Source of the DNA: Taenia hydatigena
Lineage: Eukaryota; Platyhelminthes; Cestoda; Cyclophyllidea; Taeniidae
Direction: 5' to 3'
Assembly: GCA_036345935.2 (NCBI GenBank)
Contig: JADWOT020000641.1
Location: 1-64,000 of the forward strand
Length of the DNA stretch: 64,000 nucleotides
In this document: one piece after another, positions 12,223 through 23,430 of the stretch
Layout: every line of letters begins with the position of its first letter
Numbering within the stretch: position 1 is the first letter of the stretch
Translations under genes and position numbers: made by a program
The notes under the pieces: generated by a model
What the model was told of the DNA's origin: nothing
What the model saw: only the letters and a program-made list of their open reading frames with translations
Databases searched by the model: none

Positions 12223-12829
12223 ATTTGTGAGTGGGTGTCTGTTTGTCTCTGATTCAGATCCAGTGTGTACTCTTCTCTATAGTCACAGTGTTTGCTATGC
12301 ACGCAAACTTCTTCCAAATCTACGCTTCATTTTGCAACACTCTAGTTCAAATGACGGAGGATTCAAGAGTATGCATCTGCTGTATAGAATGCCTTGCGGA
12401 ACACTCAACGTTGGGTGCAATCTTTGAGCACATGTAGTCGCATCACTTCTGTAGGTACTTCTTCGACTATCAGGCATACTTTGCAGTTAAAGCTATGGTG
12501 ACGCCTTGATCTCTTCTGCTTTGCAGATAGTTAGCGCAGAATATTTGCGAGAATGCGGAACAACGCTATTGTATAAGCAGGAAATGCTACTTTTTATTGG
12601 TATCTAAGCAGCACTATCCCATTTTCGCTTAAAACATAAACATGGTAAGGCAAAGGGAATTCATTGCGCAGAGATTGCTTGCGTGAATTGTAAAAGCTCT
12701 GATGTGGAACGATTTGGCTGTGTGAAATTAATTGAGCGTTACTCGGTGGAAATGACAAGGCACACATCGCATCGTATTGCGTTGCGTCACATCGCATCGG
12801 TAGTTTGGATACAACTGACTGATTGACTG

Positions 12830-14040
12830 ATCTATAAGCCAAAGTCGAGCCTGTGCTGCCGACGAAGCTGAGGCTTTGCTTAACATCCAATGAACCGCAT
12901 CAGGATGAGGTGTGATAGCGGGATGTGCCACCCAGTCTAGTGCTTCGCTGATGCTGTCTCCTCAGGCAATGATTTCCATCCGAATGATAACACTAGACAA
13001 TTCCTTGTACGAATCGCAATCCTTGAAGGGATAACAACTGTTTCTGGGGGCAAAATATGTCAAAACAGCAGGTGACCTTTTGCTCTTACCCCGAAAATGA
13101 AGGTTTGAATGTTATTCCTTATGTCTGCATCTTTCAACCAATACGCTTGCGTCAAAGCTCCACTGCGAACCCACTATGCTTCACAAAGAAAACATTTACT
13201 ACGGAAAGTATGCAAAACAAGATCTCGACTACGGCTTAACAAAGCCAGCCTAAATATAGGTTATTGAATTAATTCAAGACAGCAAACTTTGTGGACTAGG
13301 GTGTTATTTTTAGCTGTTATAAGTCATGCGCTTAGCTGCTAATTTAAAAAAAATCAAATTCATGGTACTTCACGCATACACATGAAAGAATTACACACAG
13401 ACAGTCAAGCCTACCCAAGGAGGTGAGTTGATGTGCATGCGCCAACGTGTAAGTCGATGACGCACGAGTCCACGTTGGCTCAGTCTCATCACCCACCTCA
13501 TGACCTCTACGCCTTCACATCAACCTGCATTACCCATCGTATTCTTCCACCCTCTTCGGATCTCAAGCATTGTAAATTGCATGCAGAGGTAGCTGCTGAC
13601 TTGAGCTTCACATTCATCGCCGCATCTCATGAGTTAGAATTGCCATCTGCTCCTATTGGTGACTTGTGCGAGACTACTTCAGGTTTGTTTATCGGCAAAC
13701 TCACCAAACATGGAAAATTGAACAGGCTTCTAAATATTCTCATGAACTTAGTACCGTTGGTCCTTATTGACCCCACAATCAACTGCAGATTTATGAAAGA
13801 ATAGACTACTTACTTTCTTGCAGAACGTCGAAGAGGCCATCAGCACGGACTGAAGCTTATGTCCAAAAGAAAATAACAGCCTCCAAAGAGCCAGACTACT
13901 GCGCAGGCGTGGTGATTTGCGGATGAAATATCGGCGCATGAGGTTTACATGCCATCAAACTAATTCTGTAGGTGCAAAAATTCATCTGGTAGGGAATATG
14001 GTGGTTTGCAGCTGGATGGCCATATATCTCCACTGAATGC
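12830..14040 (+). repeat. R1 repeat copy, longest continuous plus-strand version
   Basis: 12830-13330 matches 3900-4390 and reversed 52440-52010 and 7450-6960. 13326-14040 is R1 proper and runs directly into an FN3 last-exon remnant. An insertion of CATCG/CAC-type simple sequence at about 12740-12800 interrupts it. This is the clearest evidence that R1 and the FN3 last exon travel together as one duplicated unit. Confidence 0.65.
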
Positions 14041-14199
14041 TGGGTTGAGTGAACCTACCACCAATTCTGCAATGTTGACCCCAAAAATTTGGCATCCATT
14101 CCTACAACCACTGCAAGCAACATAACCACATTCGCCGATTTTGTTACTGTTAACCTATCTGCTGTTATGGTTCCAGTGCTTGTGTTGACTTTCTCGTAG
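14041..14199 (+). pseudogene. FN3 oncosphere-antigen last-exon remnant
   Basis: Aligns with 1281-1437 and with minus-strand 56960-56809. The C-terminal segment reads VMVPVLVLTFS before a TAG at 14197-14199, the hydrophobic tail typical of this family. There is no FN3 exon upstream in the same unit. Its end lies about 260 bp before the ATG of the complete gene, so this remnant marks the end of the preceding gene in a head-to-tail array. Confidence 0.6.
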
Positions 14200-14379
14200 C
14201 TGTGTGCAAATCGCCCACTCACAATATTGCAGCTCATCACATAGTTGATGGTGAACGCTGTAATACTGATGGGGCAGGTATCCTCATCAGACTAACTAGC
14301 ACATTGGCTCAAATCATCCAATAATCAATGGTTTCACGATGTGTGCGTAAATGCACAGGTTGCTTTGTGGAGCAAGAGA

Positions 14380-14458
14380 GGGCCATCTCATTGGCTTACG
14401 TCACACTTATAAGCACAGGCGTTTGGAGTGTGAATGTGAGTTATTTCTTTGCGGAGTG
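14380..14458 (+). promoter_or_regulatory. Conserved antigen-gene core promoter and 5' UTR
   Basis: An ATTGG (inverted CCAAT) around 14389-14393 is followed by a TATA box, TTATAAGCACAGG, at 14407. A leader ending GGAGTGATG places the ATG about 50 bp after the TATA. The same order, spacing and near-identical leader sit upstream of the minus-strand gene at 56550, and a truncated version is at 1600-1650. Conservation of this block between paralogs whose coding exons differ strongly supports a working promoter. Confidence 0.6.
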
Positions 14459-15766
14459 ATGTTGATTCAGATCAGCCTCATCTTGTTGGTACCCTCCGTC
14501 TTTCAAGGAGCTTTTGCAGTGGCCGCTGGTAGGATACCTTCTTATGCTTTGCTCTAATCAGTACATGTTTTAAAATATTCACAAATGAGAATATTTGCTA
14601 AATTAGTCAATCTATTAAGGAAGGGGTTGTACTTGAGCTTAGCACTTAATCACATCTCTTGAGCGCACGAAAGCGGGCATGAGCGCCAGCTTACTTTCAT
14701 GTTTTATCATAGCTTGCCGACTTTTATGTGTAATTGTAGTTTCAAGATCCAATTTACTTATGATCACCCTAATTCATAAAATTTGTGACGTGTGGAACAT
14801 CAATTAGAGAGGACGGAACCGCTGGTAACATGCCATCACTTCACATGATTTCCTATGGTTTAAACTTTAAGCCTGTTAGCTGGCCCATTGGTTTAGAAAG
14901 CAGTTCATGCAGACCCATATCTTACGGCATTCCTCTTATTCACTTATTCAACCACCCTAATGCTTGATCACTTCATTTCCATCCCCAAATCAAGGCTTTT
15001 CTTTTGTGTAGATCCTAGTGCTCCTGAGAATGTGCAACTTGTAGTCAATAGCCCTGTCTCGGTGTGCGCAACGTGGAATCCACCACCCAGGCCCCAAGGC
15101 TCTGTTTCTGGTTATTTGGTTTATTGGTTTCTTAACAATGTATATCAAAACAAATTCTTTACCACCGGAAACAGCAGCTGTGTACACATGGTCTTAAATC
15201 CAGGACAAAACGTTTCTGTTGTTGTTAGTGCAATCATGGAAATGAGTGACCCAGGTGGATCCAAAATAATTGCTAGGCATAGCGAAAGGGTGAGCGTGGT
15301 TATACCACATTTGAATGGTAAGTCCTTTGTACCCGCTTCATTGCGCACTAAGTTGTTTCTTAAAAGTCACTAAGGTTACACGAGCATGGCCTACAACGGT
15401 ATCTGCATGATGTCACGCAAATAAATCTTCAGGTTAAGTAGCATTGTTCCAGCCATGAAGTCCACTAGGGATAGTACTATTAGCGTACTTGATATGGCAG
15501 TTCCATGTACCCATAATGCGCATCTTGTAATTAGCTGACATGCATATTTTGACTGGCATCATGGAGGCAATTTGTTGCTTTGCATAGAAGGAAAAGAAGT
15601 GCCTGTTACTACTGAAATATTCATAACTACTCCCACAATCACAGCGACGGAAGGGCCCGCTTCGAATCCAGAAATGACTACCACTGGGGTGTCTACCTCC
15701 TCTACTTTGATCACTTCAGCTCTGTTCTCCCCCATGACTCTAGTGCTGTTGTCAACTTTCTTGTAG
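14459..15766 (+). CDS. FN3-domain oncosphere-type surface antigen (EG95/45W-like), three exons, complete
   Basis: Splice model: exon 1 14459-14528, exon 2 15012-15317, exon 3 15588-15766 (TAG); 555 nt, 184 residues, both introns phase 1 with GT-AG ends. Residues 1-23 are a signal peptide (MLIQISLILLVPSVFQGAFA). Residues 24-125 are one FN3 domain starting DPSAPENVQL, with the core Trp in ATWNPPP, a Tyr strand (GYLVYWF) and the LNPGQNVSV turn; NSS and NVS are glycosylation sequons. Residues 126-165 are Thr/Ser/Pro-rich stalk, and the last 19 are hydrophobic (ALFSPMTLVLLSTFL), suiting a GPI signal or membrane anchor. This is the architecture of taeniid host-protective oncosphere antigens, which are secreted or surface proteins of the invading larva. 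The domain evidence is direct; family placement and larval expression are inference. It lies downstream of a conserved promoter block and is the only intact plus-strand member here. Confidence 0.85.
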
Positions 15767-18394
15767 GTCTGTGCACACTACTACCCATTCTACTTACACC
15801 GAATATTGTTATAGCTCAAATGTAAGTTTGCCAAACACCCTGTTTGTTTTATTGCAGACTACATTAATGCAGGAAACGATCCAGCAGACACTGCTCTGTC
15901 TTAACTTGGCACTTGAATGACTGATTACATTCGATTATTCTGCATTGACGAGTGAAATTCTTGATATTGCTCTTTATTTTCATTGGTATTTGAATGAGTT
16001 TGCTCTCATGATGGACGTGCTAGAAATGATCTCGCACTAGATCCCTTGCTCTATGCTGCCTGGTTATTGCGTTAGCTGCACTTTGGTTATAATAAGTGCG
16101 TCAGAGCTCAATGTCAATTAATCACGGGTAGGTGCTTGTGACCATTTCTGGCCTGTGATTTCGACGCATTTGGAGACGCACTCCGACTCAGACCTAAACT
16201 CAATACCCACATGGAAAACTTGGATCTTAACATTAGTTTCTTTGCTGGTCTGGTAAATGATGACAATCCGGTGCTTTTATCCAGATATTATGGAAGAATT
16301 CACTTCTTGCCACTTTGTAAGAGCACGTCTCTGGCACTACTGACATACTAATCAATAACTCCAAGCCTTTTATGCCAAGCCCAGTGCAAAGTGGATTGAG
16401 GCGTTTGATAGGGAGTTCGATAGGTGCACTACTAACCAACCACTTCTGGGAGGCCAGCTATTTCGCCTGGTGCAAAGCGGGCATAAATGTCGGGCACAAG
16501 CATCCAACAAATTACTTAAAATTAGATAACATACTAGATAAGCGAAAGAATATGAGGCATAATGAGTTTCCGTGTGAAGGCATTGAAAATATGGGGTGAA
16601 CGTGTAAAGCGTAAAGCTGTCGCACAGAAGTTGACACTTAATCACAATTGATTCCTGTTCGTAACACTGTGTATTCAGGCAACATTGCGTCCATTCGCTA
16701 CTCTATAATGTATCGCACTATTTGATGACGACAATGACGTTTTAAATTAGTTGACTAATTATCTTTAAGTTACAGCATTCGACTTCAAAATTCAGCCAAG
16801 ATTTTAACTTTCATCACCTTTTGTCTCGCCTTTTAGACGCTTTCTTTTTAAAGCCAACCAAATTAAATCATTTCTTCCTTTTGTGCATACGCAATCACCA
16901 ACCTGCCTAAGGGCATAAAAATTGTTGGTATTAAGGCTGTCAACATGATAAGTGCGAAGATATTAAGGCAAGTGCCAAGACAATTTGTTTTGTCTTCACG
17001 CATTCGCGTTTTACCAAAAAATTACGAAATAATTGAGAAAGCTTTGTCTTCAGCAAGCATTTTTTGTTGCGCAAGTCCATCTGATATAAGTGCTTACAAA
17101 TTTGGCAGCGCTTTTGTGCTCGTGGAATCCGCGCAACTTGGCAGGCTTGTAAATCGCTCTGACCACCTCACTTATTTATTCGGCGGTATCTTCGAGCAAA
17201 ATACTGCCCAGCGTGAAGGCTCAACTGTGCCTTGGCTTTATGAGCTATTAACTCACTTCGCCTTGCAACCTTGGTGGTAGTTTTGTAAAAATTAGCAAGA
17301 GTTTCTGATGAAGAAACGAGACTTCGTTTATTTCGACTGTCAGAATTCATATCGTTCAGGCCATTGGACAAGTGCCGTGTAGCCAAAAATCCACGTCAAT
17401 GCAAGTGCATTTCTGCTCCCATGATGACAGCCACTTTAACAGTTTGTTCATTCATTCATTCGGAAGCATCTGTCATATGCACTTTTTGATGATTCAGTTG
17501 CATCTATTATCCCTTTTATCTGATCATCATAAGAGTCATACACAAGCCGAAATGTAAAACGACTGACCATAAAAAACTTAAAATGTAGCATTCGGTGATC
17601 TACCTCTAATGGAGGGAAAGAACATCGTATAAAAAGATTGAGGCCATTGGCCACACAGCGCTTGCATTACATTGACTTGTATGCCAACCTATTTTCAACG
17701 TGGCTGATGATCTGTCGGTATCTGAAGTAATGCTTTAGGAACCACCCATTTTCGCATGCTCCTAGTCCAAATTCGTGCTTTAAAGCATCGTTTTGTCGAT
17801 TTCTCCTTGATTTTGGATTATATCCCCACTTACTTGTATATACAGGCACACAGAAAGCGACAGGGGAACAAACGTGAAATAATGGCTCTGCGTGATCTTC
17901 GCGTCGCTCGAAACGTGAAACATGAAGCCGTCAAGCTTACACAGCGCACATTCCACAACGCCATCCAAATTAGACCCACTGCCTCGTTACTGATTGCAAC
18001 GCCAAACGAAGCCTCTATAGCTTATGACAAAGTGGTTAGCCTCTACTTTCAAGTGACTTGCGTGCCTTTGCTCGACCAAGGCCCTTGCTACTATTGTTAG
18101 TGTGCGAACTTTGCTTGATATTTTGCTAAGCTTTAGACGTGTTTGCCTTTACAGTGGAGTTCAGGAAGTAGCTGCACCGGTGTCATCGAAATTTCGCAGG
18201 TTCATTCTAACCATAGCGTACCAGGAAATCGACCTCGAACAGTGAAACAGACGCACCTAATTTGGCAGTCAAAATCGCCACATTGTGCCCTTTTAAGAGC
18301 AATTTTACAAGTGGAATTTGAAAATGAAATGACGGAAATATTCTGTTGGCTAAAAGGGATCTGCTATCAGTCCTGCAATGACTACGCCAAAACT
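15767..18394. other. Downstream region of the antigen gene, no firm gene
   Basis: No polyadenylation signal of canonical form is obvious just after the stop. A short minus-strand stretch at about 16280-16350 is conserved at protein level with 21650-21730 (see findings). Other frames, such as 16945-17280 (111 codons) and 17756-18100 (114 codons), have neither second copies nor motifs and are not called. Composition is AT-rich. Confidence 0.4.
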
Positions 18395-18535
18395 TTTGCT
18401 CCTAAACCTACAGCAACTACATTCGGCAGACCTTCATCCACTGATGTAACTAGTGCATTTGCGTTAACTTTCCCACAAATTCCTGCAAGTTATGTATTCA
18501 AAATGTTGCAGCTCACCATGTGGTTGTTGAAGTAA
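18395..18535 (+). pseudogene. Probable FN3-antigen last-exon remnant
   Basis: A Thr/Ser/Pro-rich segment (KPTATTFGRPSSTDV) is followed by a more hydrophobic end. The 3' flank, ATGTTGCAGCTCACCATGTGG, parallels the flank of the 14.1-kb remnant (ATATTGCAGCTCATCACATAG). This supports one more decayed unit directly upstream of the pseudogene at 18716-20900. The homology is weak and I may be over-reading the coding part. Confidence 0.4.
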
Positions 18536-18715
18536 AACGCTATATCGCTTGAGTACGTGCCTTTACTAGAGTGTTCAGCACAACCGCTCAAACGACCCAA
18601 TGTGCATGCGGAAACACCACTTGCTTTGTAAGTCAATAATAGACCATTCCATAGCCTCACAAAATAACTGTAAGTGTATACATAACTGTGAGCGCAAGTG
18701 ATTACTGGATTACTG

Positions 18716-20900
18716 GATTTACTGGCGGCTACCATCTTGATTGAGTATTTCGCACAGAACTCCAATAAGGCATCTCATGTTACTTCGTTCTTATGCGCGC
18801 ATAATGCACAACGCATTACACAAATTAGGATATTTGATAAATTGGCGAAAGTGACAAGGTTAGCAGGGGTTTCCCAACGTGCAATCAGGTGATTAGTGCT
18901 GGAAGAGACTTAACTACTCCTACTCTTTGCATGGCCTCAATTCGCATCACATCACATCGCAACACCCAGCATCAAATCTCATCATTTCACATCATATCAC
19001 AGCGAATTCGCCTTGGCACGGCTGAGCAGATTCGTTTCTTTCTCTCATATTCTAACTGCTGCTCGTCTGCCATCTCAAAATTCCAGGTTGCTGTCAAAAT
19101 GCCATTGAATTGACATCCACCTTGTTGTAAGCAGGGTACGGCCTGGCTTAGTTTGCGCTTAAGCGTATCGAAAGGCATGGAGCATGTGTGGAATAAGGAA
19201 AGATTTGTAAAAAAAAGACCTGTACGCATTATTGTTTGATGCGATTGGCTTTCTGCGATAAAAGGCACGATTATTGCCTTGGGCAAGGTCAACATTAAGG
19301 TACACATTGCAACCCGTAATTTAGCTAAGTCATGGGAAGCTGGACAAATCCAGCTGATTGAGAGCACTGAACAGGTTTCGCCAGGAATGCAAATAATTTA
19401 TCAGGTGCCCGTGGCACCACAAAATCATGCTGCAATTCAACAAGCTTTAACTGTAAGAGCTTAAAATACAAACTAAGGGGGGAGGGGGGGAATTTGCCCC
19501 TTGTTTACATACATGGAGCTGTACTGCCTGGTACTTCAGCTGTGCTGCCCAACACATCGATATTTAAAGCCCAACATGCAACCCTAACTATTCAATGTTA
19601 TTTCAGTCATTCGTTCCTTCGCACTGACGCTTGACCATCTCACATTTATCCGCATTTATTTACAGACAGGTACAGGCACGTTAAGATAAATAAAGCTCCG
19701 TCAGCCTCCTAACACTGGTGACAAACCAATGTTTCCATTCGCTTAGATCCCAGCATTTCGCAAAACGTAAAACTGAGAGTAATCGACTCTTACTCTGTGC
19801 AAGTGAGGTGTCACCCACCACCTGAACCCTGCGGACATATTCTTGGCTTTATTGTCAATCGGTATCTCAACAATGGACGGCAGGATGCGATTCATCTACC
19901 TCCAATTCCATTCGACGCTTTCAAGGGTTTAAAGCCAGGACACACCATTTCTGCCCATGTTGGAGGACTCACGCAAAAGGGACTGCTGCTAAAGCGTAGG
20001 TACGCTAGTGATTCCAGTAGGATAGTGAGCGTAACTACACGGCATTTGAATTCTACACAATTATTTGTAGTTGCCTAGGCTTTATCGAGGGGGTCTGTGC
20101 TGGTATCCTCTTGATGCTACTAAAACGATTCTTAGGCTCAATCGCACAATCCCCTTCCATAATATCTACAACAGACCACAAGATACGTGTGCCTAATGAG
20201 ACTGTTCAGATTATCTCTTCAAGCACTATTAACGGTTAATTGACATATGAGTGTTGAAGGACATCATGGAAAAAATGTGTTGCTTCGAATAGAAGGGAAG
20301 GGGATGTCTGTCGTTACTAAAGGTACCGGAATGGCTCCTGCAATTGCAACGAATGGTGCGTCTACGGGGGCTCCCGTAATCAAAATTAATAGCAGATCTA
20401 GCCGGACTGCCCGAACCTCACAACGAGGGCATCCTTCTCGAATCCTCGTATGACCACTTCGAAGGAGAAAAGCGTGCCATTTACTCCTGAAAGTTCCGCA
20501 ATGCCTCCTGCAACCACAACGAATAGCACGTCTTTTCAGGCTCCCGTAATAAAAGTAATAGCACGTCTTGCCAGGAACCTGTAATGGATGCCCTGAAAAA
20601 GAATGCACTGCCAATCACTGCCTAAGGATCGTGCTTGACTCCATCAATCACAACCAAAAGCACTTCAACCTAGACTCCTACAGTTAAAATAAAATTAGGT
20701 CTAACCAGACTCTCACAATCATCAAGGCCAAGAGATCCGCTCCGAATTTCGTCATGATTGTTGCAAGAAATCCTATCACAATGCTCTCAGCCATCGCGAA
20801 TGGCGAGCCTACCTACAACGCTTTGACTATTGCAATTATATTCTCTTCTGTGATAATGCCAGTACTGTCGTCAACCTTCATAGAAGCCCGCGCAAATTCT
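18716..20900 (+). pseudogene. FN3 oncosphere-antigen gene, degenerate, with an expanded repeat-rich last exon
   Basis: Exon 1 remnant at about 18716-18763 aligns base by base with the other signal-peptide exons (TTACTGGCGGCTACCATCTTG) but lacks an ATG, and its donor is changed. Exon 2 (19747-20051) keeps a good acceptor, a DPSISQNVKL start, the LKPGHTISAHV turn and an uninterrupted FN3 frame; however, the GT donor present in the paralog is replaced (TTGAATTC for TTGAATGG). Exon 3 opens at 20293 (EGKGMSVVTKG) and continues as three or four decayed units of about 100-130 bp with stops. It ends near 20890 in a hydrophobic tail, VIMPVLSSTF. The FN3 exon is the best-preserved part. I call it a pseudogene; a readthrough product from exon 2 ending at 20076-20078 is conceivable. 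Confidence 0.65.
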
Positions 20901-22160
20901 CAACTACGTCACCTACTCTGATAGATATAGCATAAAATTCGCTTTAACCGAATTCGCAACTTATTTCACTGCAGGCTCTATTAAACTTCCGTGCTGGCTT
21001 AGGAAATAGGAGCTTAAACATACCAAATGATTTTATAATAACAAATATGAAAGCTGGCATTTTAGTTCAGTCTAAAGTGGGTTTAATCTTGCAAATACGT
21101 TCGGTGAAACGCTAAGCTACAAATAGCTTAATTGACTGGTGTACAGATCATGTTTGCGAGCGCTTCAAGTTTAAATCACAATGCATCGATTGTTTTCAGC
21201 CCTAAAGACGTTCCTTCCAAAGTTCTGCAAATATTTTGTCCCAGCAGCTGCCTTTGATCACCTATCGGCCAAATCACTTGCTCTTGATTTCCTCTTTATT
21301 GCATTGGCTAAACTCAACGGCTACGAGCAAAAACCTGCTATGATAACCATGGCAGTCACCTCAGTCTTATTGTTAATTATGCATTGGATTATACGCGTAA
21401 AAGGAGGTCGAACAAGGCACTCAGACTTGGACCTTAGCTCAAAGAGCACTCGTGCCTAGTGATTATTGGCCAATAGCTAAGCAAACACACGCATGTTGGT
21501 TGATTTGGTCAACCATCCTGGTCCTCGGTTTTGCTAATTGAGTATCTGGTAGTAAGAGTGATGGATCCGAAGCCATTCGCCCACACATAAAGCCTGGATT
21601 GGAACACCCGTCTCTTTGGCAGTCTGAGAATCGATAAATACTTTTTGCGTTTCTTCAAAAATGTTGACAAAATTTCTTTATTTGGTACCTTGAAAGAGCT
21701 TGTCTCAGGTCCTACTGATATGCTAGTCAATAAGGTCTATCCGTTGAAGTCAAATCGGTCACGAAGCCAGAATAATTTGAGAGGATAAAAGCCATTCCAG
21801 GTGACTAAAGGCGTTAGTTGAGGTGTTCGCCAAGAGTACTGAGAAGCAACTGTTACCGTGCATGAAAGCGAAGCAAAATTATTCAACAAACTTGATCAGC
21901 TTGCTACAAACTAAGCGGCAAACAAGGAAGATAGAAGGACTTGGGACATTTTGAAGAATGTATAATGCATGTGGGGAATATATTTGTCACACGGGCATTA
22001 TAATGTACAGCTATCATTTTGATCTTGTGCTGGTCAGCGATGAATGTGGAGTTCAAGCCAGTAGCAAACTTTGCATTTAGACCATCTGCAAAGAGAAACT
22101 AAGACGCTGAATGAAGACGAGAAGTAAGAATGATTATTGTGGAAACATGGAGGTAATCAG
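20901..22160. other. Region after the pseudogene, no firm gene
   Basis: A 92-codon plus-strand frame at 21181-21459 contains a hydrophobic segment followed by basic residues, and could be a membrane peptide. It has no ortholog or second copy here, so I leave it uncalled. Minus-strand 21650-21730 is similar to 16280-16350. From 21750 to 22160 I see nothing. Confidence 0.35.
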
Positions 22161-22300
22161 ACGCACTTGTAAATGTCTTGACGCGGAGCCACGCGCCACC
22201 GGCTAACACGTAGGTGTATGCACATTAGCCGTGTGATCTGGGTGGACACCACATTGCAATCCCGATTCTGGGCTTGCTTGATTGCCTCTAAAAAGGACAA
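22160..22300 (-). repeat. R1 repeat fragment, minus orientation
   Basis: About 140 bp matches R1 around 6720-6880 in the same orientation (GTGTGATC..GG, then GCTTGATTGCCTCT). It is much more decayed than the other copies. Confidence 0.5.
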
Positions 22301-22774
22301 TTTAAAAAATGGCTGTAAAAATACAAAAGTATGTGCATAAAATTAATCACCATGTGTGGGTAGACTGATTTTTCTGGCAAATCAGCCCAGATTTCCAAAA
22401 TATTCACATACCTAAGAAGTTTAATGATGGCTTCGCTTTAAGTGGCATCATGTCCCTTTGGTCAAACTCGGCTTAGTTTCTAGTTCCGTCAGCCCTTTTC
22501 CGTACAATACACAGACAAATTCACAATGAGCCTTTAATTCATCTTGCTTAATATTTAATGCCGTGAATGCCTCTGAACTCGAGAGTTAACACAAAGCAGT
22601 GACATGCGGACTCAACGTGCAATATTCGCAGCGTACTGTGAATAGTTCGAAGAAATTTTGACGTTACTTATTGCTTTCTGAGGTACAGGAGATAGGCCAT
22701 TAGTATTTAGATCGAATAATAATTGGCCATGAACAGTCATCCGTGCTCGCGCATTTTCTGCGAAAACGAAATTC

Positions 22775-23430
22775 AGAATGTTCAACGGATGCTTCTTCTA
22801 CATTCGTTTGAATTAGGACTCGCTGCTATTACACCTGGAGGCCTACACTCCAACATGCACTTGGTGCTACATAGTGGATAAATTTGTTGTACTGCCTGTG
22901 GCCGGTTCCATGGTAGGAGATGATCGAGATGCAGCTGTGATCAAGAAGCACGGCTTACCTTCCAATCCTACATCGACCTTTGATTAAACGCCCAAAATAA
23001 ACTAATCTCCTTCTTTAATAAATTCAGCTACTGCCAGATATTTGCTGTGGTGACAAGCAGAGTGAAACATTTTATCAAGATTGGGGTCATTTGTGCACAA
23101 CAGCGATGGTAGCGATGGCGTTTTGATGAGCTGAGCTATGAAAGTGACTCGAAAGGAGGACAACTATCTGCCACCAGTTAAGGAGACGCCATTCGATTGT
23201 GCGTTGCAGTCGCAGTTGCACTCATCACTGAATGATGGAATGAGGCGTGGATTGTGATCGTTGGAAATAACTCAGCATTCAGCGAAGGTGCATGGCCATT
23301 CATCCATAAAGCGTCATCTTGTCCTTACTATGCTATGGGGCGGCATATTCTTTGCTGGGTGAAATTTCACACCTACATGACCGCTTTGGTGGCATGAAAA
23401 CCTCATCCGCTGATATAGATAGGTAGATTA
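22775..23430 (-). repeat. R1 repeat copy, minus orientation
   Basis: Nearly the same sequence and orientation as 56955-57600, and the reverse complement of 47890-48400. It lacks the extra 300 bp present at 922-1227. It ends just before the S1 segmental duplication begins. Confidence 0.7.

Noticed and set aside
16945..17280. 111-codon frame after the plus-strand antigen gene
   Set aside because: No second copy, motif or signal peptide; AT-rich surroundings with many chance frames.
21181..21459. 92-codon frame with a hydrophobic stretch and basic end
   Set aside because: Could be a membrane peptide, but it has no homolog in the window, no splice signals and no conserved counterpart at the equivalent place after the other antigen gene.
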